From assembly GCF_030681155.1 (NCBI RefSeq), contig NZ_JAUXXE010000030.1, positions 186,001 through 250,000 of the forward strand: 64,000 bases of DNA, given 5' to 3'. The notes beneath the pieces were generated by a model that ran no database searches, was not told where the DNA came from, and worked only from the letters and a program-made list of their open reading frames with translations. The position numbers and the translations under genes are program-made. This document shows, piece after piece, positions 16,747 to 26,842 of this stretch (its first letter is position 1; the number at the start of each line of letters is the position of its first letter). Source of the stretch: Phenylobacterium sp. GTDB taxonomy: Bacteria > Pseudomonadota > Alphaproteobacteria > Caulobacterales > Caulobacteraceae.

Positions 16747-16823
16747 AACGCTCTCCTGGAACAGTCGTAAGACAGACTAGGCTCGATGCGTTAACAACGA
16801 ATGGAGCCTGTAGTGTGATGTAT

Positions 16824-17606
16824 TTAAACGGAAAACTGCTCTGCGAGCACCCGTTCCTCGAGGCTGCGACCGGCGTCGAACAGCATGTGCAAGGCAACGT
16901 CGCGATTTTCGGCGATATGGACTTCCACCACGTCCCGCACCTCGAAATTGTCGGCTACGGCGCTGACGGGGCGCTTGTCGGCCTCAAGAATTTCGAAGGT
17001 GACGCGCGCAGTATGGGCCAGTAGAGCGCCGCGCCAGCGTCGAGGCCGGAAGGCGCTGATCGGTGTCAGGGCCAGCACCTTGGCGTCGAGGGGGATGATC
17101 GGGCCGTGGGCCGACAGGTTGTAGGCCGTCGACCCCGCCGGGGTCGCGACCAGGGCGCCGTCGCAGGAAAGCTCCCCCAGTCGCACCTTGCCATCGATGG
17201 AGATGCGCAGCTTGGCGGTCTGGCGTGTCTGGCGCAGCAGCGACACCTCATTCATCGCGATCGCGCGGTGTTCCTGGCCGTGGACGTCGACCGCAAACAT
17301 CGACAGCGGGTGAATGATGGCGCGCTCGGCGGCGTTGATCCGCTCCAGCAGCCCGTCCTCGCTGTACTCGTTCATAAGGAAGCCGACCGAGCCACGATTC
17401 ATGCCGTAGATCGGTCGTTCGCTGCCTAGGTTCTCGTGGAGGGTCTCGAGCATGAAACCGTCCCCGCCCAGGGCGACAATGACCTGGGCCTGGTCAGGGC
17501 TGGCCTGACCATAGCGCGCGATCAACGCATCCTTGGCTTCCAGGGCCTCGGGGCGGTCGCTGGCCGTGAAGGCGAGGCGGGTTACGAAAGGCTCAGGCTT
17601 GAACAT
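16824..17606 (-). CDS. nadK: NAD kinase
   Basis: The 260-residue protein has the GGDG motif (residues 47-50) of ATP-NAD kinases, [12 protein letters not shown], the conserved NE pair in AMNEVSLLR, and [15 protein letters not shown]. It phosphorylates NAD to NADP using ATP or polyphosphate. It is 33 bp downstream of a DUF2336 gene on the same strand and may be co-transcribed with it. Confidence 0.93.
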   Translation of the reverse strand: MFKPEPFVTRLAFTASDRPEALEAKDALIARYGQASPDQAQVIVALGGDGFMLETLHENLGSERPIYGMNRGSVGFLMNEYSEDGLLERINAAERAIIHPLSMFAVDVHGQEHRAIAMNEVSLLRQTRQTAKLRISIDGKVRLGELSCDGALVATPAGSTAYNLSAHGPIIPLDAKVLALTPISAFRPRRWRGALLAHTARVTFEILEADKRPVSAVADNFEVRDVVEVHIAENRDVALHMLFDAGRSLEERVLAEQFSV

Positions 17607-17639
17607 GGCCGGGCAGAAGTCCGTGAAACGCGCGATCCG

Positions 17640-18755
17640 TCAACCGATCAGCGCATAGCGGAAGGCGGCCCCGGCGACATCGGGGTTAAATGGGCCAAAT
17701 GCGCCGTTTGCGCGGCGGGCGCCTTCCGGTCCCCCTCCAGGCCTGCCGGCGTTCAGATCGCGCACCAGCGTAAGGAGAGTAGGGAAGACGCTGCGGTCGA
17801 TGCCTACCGAGGCGCAAGCGAGGGCCAGCAACTCCGGGTGATCGGAATTGACGGCGCGCTCGACCTGTTCGGGCTCGAAACGCCCCAGCATCGCCAGCCC
17901 CGCGATGAACAGCGACAGGTTCCGATCTTTTAGGGCGCGTAGCAGATAGCCGGGGCTGAGTTGGCCGGACATGTTGAGCTTCGCGACCAGGCGCTGTTCC
18001 ATCTCGTCGCGTTCGCTGGGGCGCGGCTCCGCCACGATGTCGTCGGCCTCGACCGGCACGCCGCCGTGCGCCTCCTGCACCGCCAAGCCGATGGCGGCGT
18101 CGAGGGCGTCGGCGTCCAGGCGGAAACGGCCGATCAGAGAGTGCCGCAGGGCTTGGCCGACCCAGACATAGAGTTCGCGCGCAAGACCATCGGTGAGCGC
18201 CGGGTGACGCGCAAGCAGCGAGCGCATCGCCGCGATCCGCTCCGAAGCCTTCACCAGTTCCGAGAGTTCCTGAGGGCCGACTTCGGCGGTCTCGTTGCCG
18301 GCCAGGGCGGTCAGGACGGCCGGCTCGCTCTGCCGCAGGATGGCGGCGACGACAGGCCGGCCGATCCTGGGCCGTCGCGCAACCTCGATCTGGTGTTCGA
18401 TGGTCGCCTCCAGCACCAGCTGGACCAGGTCTTGATCCTTCAGCACCGGGCTGATGGCGATGATCGGTCGGGCGATTTCGATGTCGTCAAAGGCCAGGAC
18501 ACTGACCAGGCCCGACGGGGCCCACGTCGCGCTGGCCAGTTTTTCAGAGAGCCGGCGGCGGATATCCCATTCAGCCTCGACCACGAGGTTCATGAAGATC
18601 GACTGTAGTTGCGCCTGGATTGGCGCAGACGACAAGTGTGTCTTGTCGCTTGCGCCGCACAGATCGACGACGGCGAGCAGGAGCCGCTCGCGGTCGGCTG
18701 GCGCGCGGCTACGCGCCAGATTCAGCAGTGCGTCGGTGTTGGCGGTCACGCTCAA
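17640..18755 (-). CDS. DUF2336 family protein (second copy)
   Basis: The 371-residue helical protein has the same overall design as the one at 14291, with motifs such as EVARRPRIGRPV comparable to AIAKRPRVSQTL there. The start is uncertain: TTG 18755 or GTG 18749, neither with a strong ribosome binding site. It precedes nadK by 33 bp. Two DUF2336 genes within 5 kb of a hybrid kinase and an Hpt protein suggest a signalling function, but this is inference. Confidence 0.7.
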   Translation of the reverse strand: MSVTANTDALLNLARSRAPADRERLLLAVVDLCGASDKTHLSSAPIQAQLQSIFMNLVVEAEWDIRRRLSEKLASATWAPSGLVSVLAFDDIEIARPIIAISPVLKDQDLVQLVLEATIEHQIEVARRPRIGRPVVAAILRQSEPAVLTALAGNETAEVGPQELSELVKASERIAAMRSLLARHPALTDGLARELYVWVGQALRHSLIGRFRLDADALDAAIGLAVQEAHGGVPVEADDIVAEPRPSERDEMEQRLVAKLNMSGQLSPGYLLRALKDRNLSLFIAGLAMLGRFEPEQVERAVNSDHPELLALACASVGIDRSVFPTLLTLVRDLNAGRPGGGPEGARRANGAFGPFNPDVAGAAFRYALIG

Positions 18756-18878
18756 ACCCGGATCCCGGCGATCAGGCGCCTAGCTTCGAATCTACGCCTG
18801 GCGGATGAAAACATGATTACTAGCTGTTGAGCATGCGGCGCTGGTCATCGCGAACGCTTGTCGCATAGGGGGCGCGAG

Positions 18879-20378
18879 ATGTCTGAACCGCTGATTTTGG
18901 CCCTGGACCAGGGTACGACCTCGACGCGGGCGATCCTGTTCGACGCCAAGGGAGCTCCGCTCGCCGACGCTGGTCGGCCGCTGGAGCAATTCTATCCCGA
19001 GGACGGCTGGGTCGAGCACGACGCCGAGCAAATCTTCGAGACCTCGGTCGCCGTGATGCGGGAAGCGATCGCCAAGTCAGGCCGGTCGATCGCCGACGTC
19101 GTGGCTATCGGCATCACCAACCAGCGCGAGACGGTGGTGATCTGGGACAAGACGAGCGGCGAGCCGATCTATCGCGCAATCGTCTGGCAGGATCGTCGTA
19201 CCGCCGCGACGTGCGAGCGCTTGCGCGCGGCCGGCAAGGAGAGTCGGGTCACTGACATCACCGGCCTGCTGCTCGACCCCTATTTCTCGGGCACCAAGAT
19301 CGCCTGGGTCCTCGACCATGTGCCCGGCGCGCGGGCGCGGGCCGAGGCAGGCGAGCTGCTGGTCGGCACCATGGACTGTTGGGTGATCTGGAAACTGACC
19401 GGCGGCACCTCGCACGTCACCGACGCCACCAACGCCTCGCGGACCCTGCTGTTCGACCTGAAGGCGCAGGCCTGGTCGGCTGAGATGCTGGAGATGCTGA
19501 ACGTTCCTGGCGCGCTGATGCCCAAGGTGCTGGACTGCGCCGACGCCTTCGGCGTCACCGAGCCGGAACTGCTGGGCCGGGCGATCCCGATCTGCGGCGT
19601 CGCCGGCGATCAGCAAGCCGCACTGATGGGGCAGGGGTGTATCCGGGCCGGGGAGATGAAGGCTACCTATGGGACCGGCTGCTTCTTGCTGGTCAATACC
19701 GGCGAGCATCTGGCGCCGTCGCGCTCACGCTTGCTCACCACCGTCGCGGCTCGACTGAATGGCCGGACAACCTACGCCCTTGAGGGATCGATCTTCATCG
19801 CCGGGGCGGCCCTGCAGTGGGTGAATGAGGGGCTTAAGGTCGATGGTGGGGGCGCCGGCGTCGAGAAACTGGCTCAGACCGCGAAGGAGGATCACGGCGT
19901 CGTGCTAGTGCCGGCTTTCACCGGCCTGGGCGCGCCGTGGTGGGACGCCAATGCGCGGGGCGCGATCTTTGGCATGACCCGCGATTCCGGGATTGCGGAA
20001 ATCGCACATGCCGCCTTCGACGCCTGCGCGCTCCAGACCCGGGATCTGATCGAGGCGATGCGCGCCGATGCGCCAGGCGCGTTTGGCCGGGGCGTGGAAC
20101 TGCGGATCGATGGCGGCATGTCGCGCAGCGTCTGGTTTAGCCAGCGACTGGCCGACCTGACGGGAGTGGCGGTGGGCCGGGCCACTTATCTGGAGATGAC
20201 CGCGCTGGGCGCTGCTCTGTTCGCCGGGATTGGCGCTGGCCTCTACGCCAACGCCGAAGAAGCGGTTGCGGCGCGACCGACCACCGAGCGTTTCGAGCCT
20301 TCGCCGGACAGCCACAGCCGCGAAGCGGCCTATGCGCGCTGGCTGGACGCGGTGGCGAGGGTCCGGACCGAGACCTAG
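18879..20378 (+). CDS. glpK: Glycerol kinase
   Basis: At 499 residues this matches bacterial GlpK. It opens with LALDQGTTSTRAILFD (ATP-binding loop) and contains TNQRETVVIWDK, GTMDCWVIWKLTGG, ATYGTGCFLLVNTG and the C-terminal sugar-kinase signature GGMSRSVWFSQRLADLTG. It phosphorylates glycerol to glycerol-3-phosphate. ATG 18879 is used because the seven residues before it are not part of the family. No glpF or glpD is adjacent, and the 3' end overlaps the convergent PEP-CTERM gene by 4 bp. Confidence 0.94.
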   Translation: MSEPLILALDQGTTSTRAILFDAKGAPLADAGRPLEQFYPEDGWVEHDAEQIFETSVAVMREAIAKSGRSIADVVAIGITNQRETVVIWDKTSGEPIYRAIVWQDRRTAATCERLRAAGKESRVTDITGLLLDPYFSGTKIAWVLDHVPGARARAEAGELLVGTMDCWVIWKLTGGTSHVTDATNASRTLLFDLKAQAWSAEMLEMLNVPGALMPKVLDCADAFGVTEPELLGRAIPICGVAGDQQAALMGQGCIRAGEMKATYGTGCFLLVNTGEHLAPSRSRLLTTVAARLNGRTTYALEGSIFIAGAALQWVNEGLKVDGGGAGVEKLAQTAKEDHGVVLVPAFTGLGAPWWDANARGAIFGMTRDSGIAEIAHAAFDACALQTRDLIEAMRADAPGAFGRGVELRIDGGMSRSVWFSQRLADLTGVAVGRATYLEMTALGAALFAGIGAGLYANAEEAVAARPTTERFEPSPDSHSREAAYARWLDAVARVRTET

Positions 20379-20974
20379 CTCACTAGCAGCGGCGTTCGCC
20401 GACGCCGGACGGTCGCACCGACAAGGCCAAAGCCGGTGATCATCAACGCCCAGGTCCCAGGCTCAGGCACCGCGGCGAACTGTCCGCGGATCTCGCCGCC
20501 CGGGAAGGCGGTGGTGTGAAGGTTGAGGTAGGCCTGGCCGCTGTTCAAGCCGGCGAAGAGGGCGGCCTCCGCGCTCGCCGCCGTGCCGCCGCTGCCGACA
20601 ACGAATGGCGAGTTGTAGGTGCTGAGCTGAGTTAGATCGAAGACGTTCATGTAGCTGCCGCTGGTGACCCCGGTTGGAAAGCCGGTGAAGCTCGGGGTCA
20701 TGGTCGATACCCCCGCGTTGGCCGGCGGCGCGGCGCAGCAATGGATATGCGCCGCGGTTGTTGGCGCGGTCAGGCCCTGGAACGTCACCGATAGGGTCAT
20801 GGTGTGGGCGACGATGTCGAAGGTCAGGGTCGCTTCGCCGGTCCCGGGACTGGCGTTCACCGGGTTCTCGTTCGTACCAGCGAGGGTTGTCTTGTAGACG
20901 GTGGCGGCCTCGGCGGCGCCGGCGAAAGAAAGGCCGGCGACGATGGCCAGCATCTTGATGGATTTATGGGGCAT
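20375..20974 (-). CDS. CHRD-domain exported protein with PEP-CTERM sorting signal
   Basis: The 199-residue protein has a signal peptide ending AGAAEA (about residue 23) and a CHRD domain with TTAAHIHCCA and LNLHTTAFPGGEIRGQF. The C terminus, VPEPGTWALMITGFGLVGA followed by an Arg cluster, is a PEPxxWA-CTERM signal. Such proteins are exported, processed by an exosortase and held at or released from the surface. GGAGG precedes ATG 20974. No exosortase gene is in view, so the machinery must be elsewhere. Confidence 0.85.
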   Translation of the reverse strand: MPHKSIKMLAIVAGLSFAGAAEAATVYKTTLAGTNENPVNASPGTGEATLTFDIVAHTMTLSVTFQGLTAPTTAAHIHCCAAPPANAGVSTMTPSFTGFPTGVTSGSYMNVFDLTQLSTYNSPFVVGSGGTAASAEAALFAGLNSGQAYLNLHTTAFPGGEIRGQFAAVPEPGTWALMITGFGLVGATVRRRRTPLLVS

Positions 20975-21241
20975 ATTGACCTCCGCATTGGATTTTCAAT
21001 TGCAGAACTAAGTCAAAGCTTCACCGGAAGACCGTTAGAGATTGTTTTGGGCGGCAAAAGTCATTTTACGCTCGCCAACATATTCTATTTGAAATGCAAT
21101 ACTCATGGCCGCCAACTCGGAGTCAACGCTGCAGTGAGGGTGGTTCAATAGCCCGGACGCTCAAACCCCGTGCTTGACGCTGGGGGCCAGCGGCGCGACG
21201 CTGATGATCAACGATCAGACAGAAGACTAAGGGAGGCCGCG

Positions 21242-22012
21242 ATGGCCGATGGTTCGCTTGCAGGCGTGAGCTCGCTCAAGGGCAAGGTCAGCGCCGAGGA
21301 GTGGCAGGCGCGGGTCGACCTCGCCGCCCTCTACCGACTGGTGGCGCTCTATGGTTGGGACGATGCGATCTATACGCACATCTCGGCCCGCATCCCGGGG
21401 CCTGAACACCAATTCCTGATCAATCCCTACGGCATGTACTTCGGGGAGATGACCGCCTCGTCGTTGGTGAAGATCGACCTGGACGGAAACATCCTCCAGG
21501 AGACGCCGTATTTCATCAATCCAGCGGGCTTCACGATTCACTCGGCGATCCACGCGGCGCGGGAGGACGCTCATTATGTCATGCATCTGCACACCGACCA
21601 GGGCGTAGCGGTCGCATCACAGAAGGACGGCCTGCTGCCGTTGTCGCAGCACGCGCTGATCATCGGAACGATGCTGGCCTATCACGACTATGAAGGCATC
21701 GCCCTGAACCTGGACGAGCGTGAGCGTCTGGTGGCCGACATCGGTGACAAGGATGTGATGCTGCTGCGCAATCACGGTACGTTGGCGGTGGGCGAAAGCG
21801 CGGCCGATTGCTGGATCCGGATGTTCTACCTGGAGCGCGCCTGCAAACAGCAGGTCATGGCCTTGTCCGCCGGCCGGGAAAACGTCCTGTTGGCGCCCCA
21901 GGCCGCACAAGACGAAGTGAAGATGCAGTTGTCGCGTGGACTGGGCGGGAAGCTCGCCTGGGCCGGAGCTTTGCGCCAACTCGACCGAGCCTTGCCGGGC
22001 TACGACGCTTAG
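21242..22012 (+). CDS. Class II aldolase/adducin family protein
   Basis: The 256-residue protein has the zinc-binding His motif HLHTDQG (about residues 119-125) and a later His in LLRNHGTLAVG, plus the early THISAR element. These are the metal ligands of class II aldolases such as fuculose-phosphate aldolase, yet many members near this length have other or unknown activities. ATG 21242 follows AGGGAGG. It stands alone: the 267-bp gap before it shows no gene, and a terminator follows. Confidence 0.85.
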   Translation: MADGSLAGVSSLKGKVSAEEWQARVDLAALYRLVALYGWDDAIYTHISARIPGPEHQFLINPYGMYFGEMTASSLVKIDLDGNILQETPYFINPAGFTIHSAIHAAREDAHYVMHLHTDQGVAVASQKDGLLPLSQHALIIGTMLAYHDYEGIALNLDERERLVADIGDKDVMLLRNHGTLAVGESAADCWIRMFYLERACKQQVMALSAGRENVLLAPQAAQDEVKMQLSRGLGGKLAWAGALRQLDRALPGYDA

Positions 22013-22036
22013 AGACTTGCTTCAGGATTGAGTGGG

Positions 22037-22068
22037 ACGGGCGCCGGGTCTTCGGCGCCCGTTTTCTT
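22037..22068 (+). terminator. Rho-independent terminator after the aldolase gene
   Basis: ACGGGCGCC (22037-22045) pairs with GGCGCCCGT (22054-22062), followed by TTTCTTT. It is 25 bp past the aldolase stop. Confidence 0.8.
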
Positions 22069-22259
22069 TGCGCTTACGAAACAATACCCACTATGGGCGC
22101 CCAGGATATGTCTTAGGCATAGGCTGATCGCGGTCTATTTCAAAGCTGACACGCAAAGCCATCGTTCTGTCACTGGACGGCGCCTATGTGGCCGCCATAT
22201 GACCCGGTTCGATTCACAATCAGCCGATCTCCATTTGGAGCCCGCGGAGTTCCCGTAGT

Positions 22260-23447
22260 TTGATACGACGTCACTTCTTCCTCGCCGCCGCTATTCTGAT
22301 CCTCGTCCTCATGGTGGTCGCGGGCGGATGGAAGCTGACTATCGGTAAAAAACAAGGACCTGGCGGACCGCCAGGCGCCGCCATGGCCGCCCAAAAGGGC
22401 GGCGGAGCCCCCAGGGGCGGTGGTGGCATGGGCGGCCCTGCGCCGGTCAACTTGGTCCCGGCGCAGTCCAAGACGTTCACCGACGCGATCGACGTGATCG
22501 GCGTCGCTAAGGGCCGCCAATCGGTGACCCTGACCGCGGCGACCACGCAGCTTGTCGAGCGCGTGCGCTTCACCGACGGCCAATCGGTGGCCAAGGGCCA
22601 GGTGCTGGTCGAACTGAAGTCCACCGAACAGAGCGCCGGCAGCGCCCAGGCGCAGGCGCGGCTGGTGCAGGCTCAGCGCGACTATGACCGCTGGAAGCAA
22701 CTCGCGGCCCAGGGCTACGCCTCGAAGACCGCGCTCGACCAGCGCGAAGCCACCTATCTCGCGGCCAAGGCCGATGTGGAAGCCGCCCGCGCGCGCGAAA
22801 GCGACCGGATGGTGCGTGCGCCGTTCTCCGGGGTCATGGGCTTGTCGGATATCGCGCCGGGCATGCTGATCAATCCCGGCGTGGCGATTGTGACCCTCGA
22901 CGACATCAGCGCCGTGCGCGTCGATTTCGAGGTGCCAGATCGCTATCTGGCCTCGGTCCGTCAGGGGCAACCGCTGGTCGCGCGCATCGACGCCTATCCG
23001 GGCGAGACGATCCAGGGCCGGATCCAGACCCTAGACACCCGGATCGACGAACGCACCCGCGCTTTCACGGCGCGAGCCGAGTTCCCCAATCCTGGCGGCA
23101 AGCTGAAGCCGGGCATGATGATGCGTATCAGCATCGCGCGCGGACAGCGTGATGTGGTGGCCGCGCCGGAAGCGGCCCTATCGGTCCAGGGCGACACCGC
23201 CTTCGTCTATGTCGTGAAGCGTGACGGCGACCGGAGCGTCGCTGAACAGCGTGCGGTCTTGACGGGTGCGCGCCAGAACGGCCTGGTTGAGATCCGCGAA
23301 GGCCTGCAGGTTGGCGAGCAGATCGTGGCCGATGGACTGAACAAGATTCAACCCGGGCAGCCGGTCCGTGTGCAGGCGGCCGCCGGCGCCCGCGAAGCCG
23401 CCGCTGACACCCAGCCAGGAGCGCGCAGCCCGCGGCCTGGCGCATGA
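22260..23447 (+). CDS. RND efflux periplasmic adaptor (membrane fusion protein)
   Basis: The 395-residue protein has an N-terminal hydrophobic anchor (about residues 7-22) and a Gly-rich linker. Lipoyl/hairpin halves follow (VTLTAATTQLVERVRFTDGQ; RMVRAPFSGVMGLSDIAPG), then a beta-barrel and membrane-proximal domain, as in MdtA/AcrA-type adaptors. TTG 22260 is the only start giving the full anchor; ATG at codon 18 is the alternative. The stop overlaps the pump gene (ATGA), so the two are coupled. No outer membrane channel gene follows, so a TolC-type partner must be elsewhere. Confidence 0.88.
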   Translation: MIRRHFFLAAAILILVLMVVAGGWKLTIGKKQGPGGPPGAAMAAQKGGGAPRGGGGMGGPAPVNLVPAQSKTFTDAIDVIGVAKGRQSVTLTAATTQLVERVRFTDGQSVAKGQVLVELKSTEQSAGSAQAQARLVQAQRDYDRWKQLAAQGYASKTALDQREATYLAAKADVEAARARESDRMVRAPFSGVMGLSDIAPGMLINPGVAIVTLDDISAVRVDFEVPDRYLASVRQGQPLVARIDAYPGETIQGRIQTLDTRIDERTRAFTARAEFPNPGGKLKPGMMMRISIARGQRDVVAAPEAALSVQGDTAFVYVVKRDGDRSVAEQRAVLTGARQNGLVEIREGLQVGEQIVADGLNKIQPGQPVRVQAAAGAREAAADTQPGARSPRPGA

Positions 23448-26400
23448 TGCTGTCTGATCTTTCGGTTCGCCGGCCGGTCTTCGCCGCCGTCGCCGCGATC
23501 ATTCTATGCGTGGTCGGCCTGGCCGCCTTCGCCTCCCTGACCGTTCGCGAACTTCCCAGCGTCGATCCGCCGGTGGTCTCGATCTCCACCACCTATCGCG
23601 GTGCGTCGGCCGAAGTGGTCGAGGAGCGGATCACCGAGGTTATCGAGCGGCAGATTTCCGGCATCCAGGGGATCGATCGGGTCAATTCGTCGTCGCGTGA
23701 CGGCCGTTCCAACATCAACATCTCTTTCCGTCTCGACCGCGACCTCGACGCCGCGGCCAACGATGTCCGGGACGCTGTGAGCCGCGTTGCGGCGAATCTG
23801 CCGTTGCAGGCCGACCCGCCCCAGATCGCCAAGGCGACGGCGGACGGCTCGCCGATCATGTTCATCTCGTTCGCCTCGACGACGCTGAACCGGTTGCAGC
23901 TCTCCGACTACGCCCAGCGCTATCTTGTGGAGCGGTTCTCGACCATTGACGGCGTCGCCCAGGTGTTCGTGGGCGGCAGCCAGCTCTACTCCATGCGAAT
24001 CTGGCTCGATCCGGACGCCATGGCCGCCCGCGGCGTGACCGTCGACGATGTCGAAAGCGCCCTGAACAGCCAGAATCTGGAACTGCCCGCCGGTTCGCTG
24101 GAAGCGCCTTCCAAGGATTTCACCATCCGGGTGGCGCGCGGCTACTCCACGCCTGAACAGTTCGCCCAGCTTCCGGTGGTCGCCTCCGGCGGCCAAGCGC
24201 CGGCGCCGACCGGCAACGCCTCCCAGGCCCACGTCACCCGCCTTGGCGATATCGCCCGGGTCGAGGAGGGGCCGGACGAGCATCGCCGCAGCTTCCGCTC
24301 CAATGGTCGCGATCAGGTCGGTATCGGTATCACCCGCCAGTCGCAGGCCAACGACCTGGATATTTCCAAGGGCGTCAACGACCTGCTGCCGGAGCTGAAC
24401 AAGTCCCTGCCCAAGGGCACGACTCTGGAAGTGGCGGTCGACTACACGATCTTCACCGCTCACGCGCTCCAGGAGGTCTGGATCACCATGGGGATTTCGC
24501 TGGTGCTGGTGGCGCTGGTGAACTTCGTCTTCCTCGGCACGTGGCGAGCCGCCCTGATCCCGTCGGTGGTGGCGCCGATCTGCATTCTGTCCACCTTCAT
24601 CGTCCTGGCCCCGCTGGGCTTCTCGCTAAACCTGCTGACGCTGCTTGCCCTTGTTCTCGCCATCGGTCTGGTGGTCGATGACGCGATCGTGGTGGTCGAG
24701 AACATCCAGCGCCGGATCGACGATGGCGAGCCGCCTGTCGTCGCGGCTCAGCGCGGCGCCCGCCAGGTGTTCTTCGCCGTGGTCGCCACGACCATCGTGC
24801 TGATCTCGGTGTTTGCGCCGCTGATGTTCCTGCCGGGCTATATCGGCCGGCTCTTCGTGGAGCTGGCCGTTGCGGTCGCCGCGGCGGTGGCTTTCTCGGC
24901 GCTGCTGGCGCTCAGCCTGTCGCCGATGCTGGCCTCGAAGCTGCTGCGGCCGGCCCATGGGCAGGGCTTCCTCGCCCGCTATGTCGATGGCGCTATGGAC
25001 AAGCTGAAGGCCTCCTATCACGCCTCGCTGGACAGTCTTCTCGGCCGGCGGTCGGCCTCCATCGGCACGGCCGTACTGGTGGCCGTGCTCGCACTTGGCG
25101 CGGTCGGGCTGTTCACCGTACTGCCCCGCGAACTGGTGCCTGAGGAAGATCGCGGACGGATCGACCTGAACATCTCCGGGCCGGAAGGCGCGGGCTACGA
25201 CTATACCCGGAAGGCGGCCGATCAGATCGAGGCGCGCCTTCAGACCCTTTTGAAGGACGGGGTGATCACCCGTTACATCCTGGGCGTTCCGCGTTTCAAC
25301 GGCACCCAGTTCAACGGCGGTTTCGGTAACGCGAACCTGGCGCCCGACGCGGGCGTCACCTCGAACGAACTCGCCGCGCAGCTCAATCGCGAGCTGTCGT
25401 CCATCACTTCGGTCCGAGCGATCGCCTCGGTGCGTCCGGCCTTCTCGCGGGGCGGGGGCGGTGGTGGCGGCGTCGAAGTCATCGCGATGGGCGACGACTA
25501 CGATCAGGTGGCGGCGTGGATTGCGCCGTTGCTGGCCGCGGCTGAGGCCAATCCAGGTCTAGCGCGGGCGCGCCTGGACTATGAGCCCACCAGCCCCCGG
25601 GTTCTGGTGAGCATCGATCGGGAAAAGGCCGCCGCGCTCGGTGTTTCGGCGCAAGCCGTTGGCCGCGCGCTGGAGAGCAATTTTGGCACCCGCCGGGTCA
25701 CGACCTACATCAAGAGCGGCCAGGAGTACGACGTGCTCCTCCAGACCGACCGTGAGCAGCGTCAGTCCGAGCAGGATATCGGCAATCTCTATGTTCGCGC
25801 GCAGTCCGGGCAACTCATCCCGCTGTCGACCGTGGTGACGACCGAGGTCCGGGGCGACACGCCCGACCGCGCGCGCGTCGACCGCCTACGGTCGGTGACC
25901 CTGACGGCCCAGCTCAACCCCGGTTATGCGGTTGGGGATGCGGTGAAGTTCTTTGAGACTGAGATCGCCAAGCTTCCCGCCGGGACCCAAACCAAGTGGG
26001 GCGGTATCGCACGTGACTACCTTGAGGCCGGCGGGGCTGTCGGCCTGGCCTTCGGCATGGCGCTGTTGTTGGTCTTCCTGGTCTTGGCGGCCCAGTTCGA
26101 AAGCTGGATCCATCCGGCGGTGATCATGCTGACTGTGCCGGTCGCCGCGCTAGGCGGGCTGTTTGGTCTGCTGATCTCCGGGTCAACCATCAACACCTAC
26201 AGTCAGATCGGTCTGATAATCCTGGTCGGCATTGCGGCCAAGAACGGCATTCTGATCGTGGAGTTCGCCAATCAGCTGCGCGACGAAGGCCTGACCATCC
26301 GCGAGGCGGTGATCGAAAGCGCCACCCTGCGGCTGCGCCCGATCATCATGACCTCGATCGCCGCGGCGGCTGGGGCCATCCCGCTGATCATGTGGGGCGG

Positions 26401-26599
26401 CGCGGGCGGTGAAAGCCGCAAGACGATCGGCGTGGTGATCTTCTTCGGGGCGATCTTCTCGACTGTGCTGACGCTGTTCATCGTCCCGGTGTTCTACAAC
26501 ATGCTGGCGCGCTTCACGAAGTCGCCGCAGGCCACGGCCCGCCGCATCGAAGCCTTCGAAGAAGCCGAACAGACCCGCGCGGCCAACGCCGCCGAATAG
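23444..26599 (+). CDS. RND multidrug efflux permease
   Basis: The 1051-residue protein is the size of AcrB/MdtB-type pumps. It has twelve membrane segments in two halves, two large periplasmic loops, the conserved Asp pair in GLVVDDAIVVVENI (TM4, proton relay) and GIAAKNGILIVEFANQLRD in the second half. It uses proton movement to expel drugs or other amphiphiles through the adaptor encoded just upstream. A Gly-rich insertion, SRGGGGGGGVEV, occurs in the second periplasmic loop. Substrate range is unknown. Confidence 0.93.
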   Translation: MMLSDLSVRRPVFAAVAAIILCVVGLAAFASLTVRELPSVDPPVVSISTTYRGASAEVVEERITEVIERQISGIQGIDRVNSSSRDGRSNINISFRLDRDLDAAANDVRDAVSRVAANLPLQADPPQIAKATADGSPIMFISFASTTLNRLQLSDYAQRYLVERFSTIDGVAQVFVGGSQLYSMRIWLDPDAMAARGVTVDDVESALNSQNLELPAGSLEAPSKDFTIRVARGYSTPEQFAQLPVVASGGQAPAPTGNASQAHVTRLGDIARVEEGPDEHRRSFRSNGRDQVGIGITRQSQANDLDISKGVNDLLPELNKSLPKGTTLEVAVDYTIFTAHALQEVWITMGISLVLVALVNFVFLGTWRAALIPSVVAPICILSTFIVLAPLGFSLNLLTLLALVLAIGLVVDDAIVVVENIQRRIDDGEPPVVAAQRGARQVFFAVVATTIVLISVFAPLMFLPGYIGRLFVELAVAVAAAVAFSALLALSLSPMLASKLLRPAHGQGFLARYVDGAMDKLKASYHASLDSLLGRRSASIGTAVLVAVLALGAVGLFTVLPRELVPEEDRGRIDLNISGPEGAGYDYTRKAADQIEARLQTLLKDGVITRYILGVPRFNGTQFNGGFGNANLAPDAGVTSNELAAQLNRELSSITSVRAIASVRPAFSRGGGGGGGVEVIAMGDDYDQVAAWIAPLLAAAEANPGLARARLDYEPTSPRVLVSIDREKAAALGVSAQAVGRALESNFGTRRVTTYIKSGQEYDVLLQTDREQRQSEQDIGNLYVRAQSGQLIPLSTVVTTEVRGDTPDRARVDRLRSVTLTAQLNPGYAVGDAVKFFETEIAKLPAGTQTKWGGIARDYLEAGGAVGLAFGMALLLVFLVLAAQFESWIHPAVIMLTVPVAALGGLFGLLISGSTINTYSQIGLIILVGIAAKNGILIVEFANQLRDEGLTIREAVIESATLRLRPIIMTSIAAAAGAIPLIMWGGAGGESRKTIGVVIFFGAIFSTVLTLFIVPVFYNMLARFTKSPQATARRIEAFEEAEQTRAANAAE

Positions 26600-26609
26600 T
26601 CGCCTAAGG

Positions 26610-26640
26610 CGGCCATGCCCTGCAGATGCAGGCATGGCCG
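26610..26640 (+). terminator. Hairpin after the RND operon, probable terminator
   Basis: CGGCCATGCC (26610-26619) pairs with GGCATGGCCG (26631-26640), with extra pairing of CTGCA and TGCAG inside. It begins 11 bp after the pump stop. The following TTCTGCTT is a poor T-tract, so termination is likely but not certain. Confidence 0.6.
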
Positions 26641-26677
26641 TTCTGCTTCGCGCAATCGTCCCGCTCAAAACGAAAAT

Positions 26678-26727
26678 GCCTCCCCCGAAGGGGAGGCGAG
26701 TTGTCGGGGTGGCGCCGCCGGCGACAA
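26678..26727. repeat. Paired palindromes resembling an intergenic repeat element
   Basis: GCCTCCCC-CGAA-GGGGAGGC (26678-26697) is a perfect 8-bp stem with a four-base loop. It is followed by TTGTCG (26701-26706) and CGACAA (26722-26727), which enclose GGCGCC. The layout is that of REP-like intergenic units; copy number in the genome cannot be seen here. Confidence 0.4.
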
Positions 26728-26842
26728 GGGGGTGTCGTGGGCGGGCGCAGGATCTCGGCTGACAGATGCAAGCGCAGCCTCGACGCGCTGATGGTGCGGC
26801 CGAACTTTATTCTCGTCAAGGTTGCTTGTTGCGAAGTTTCGC

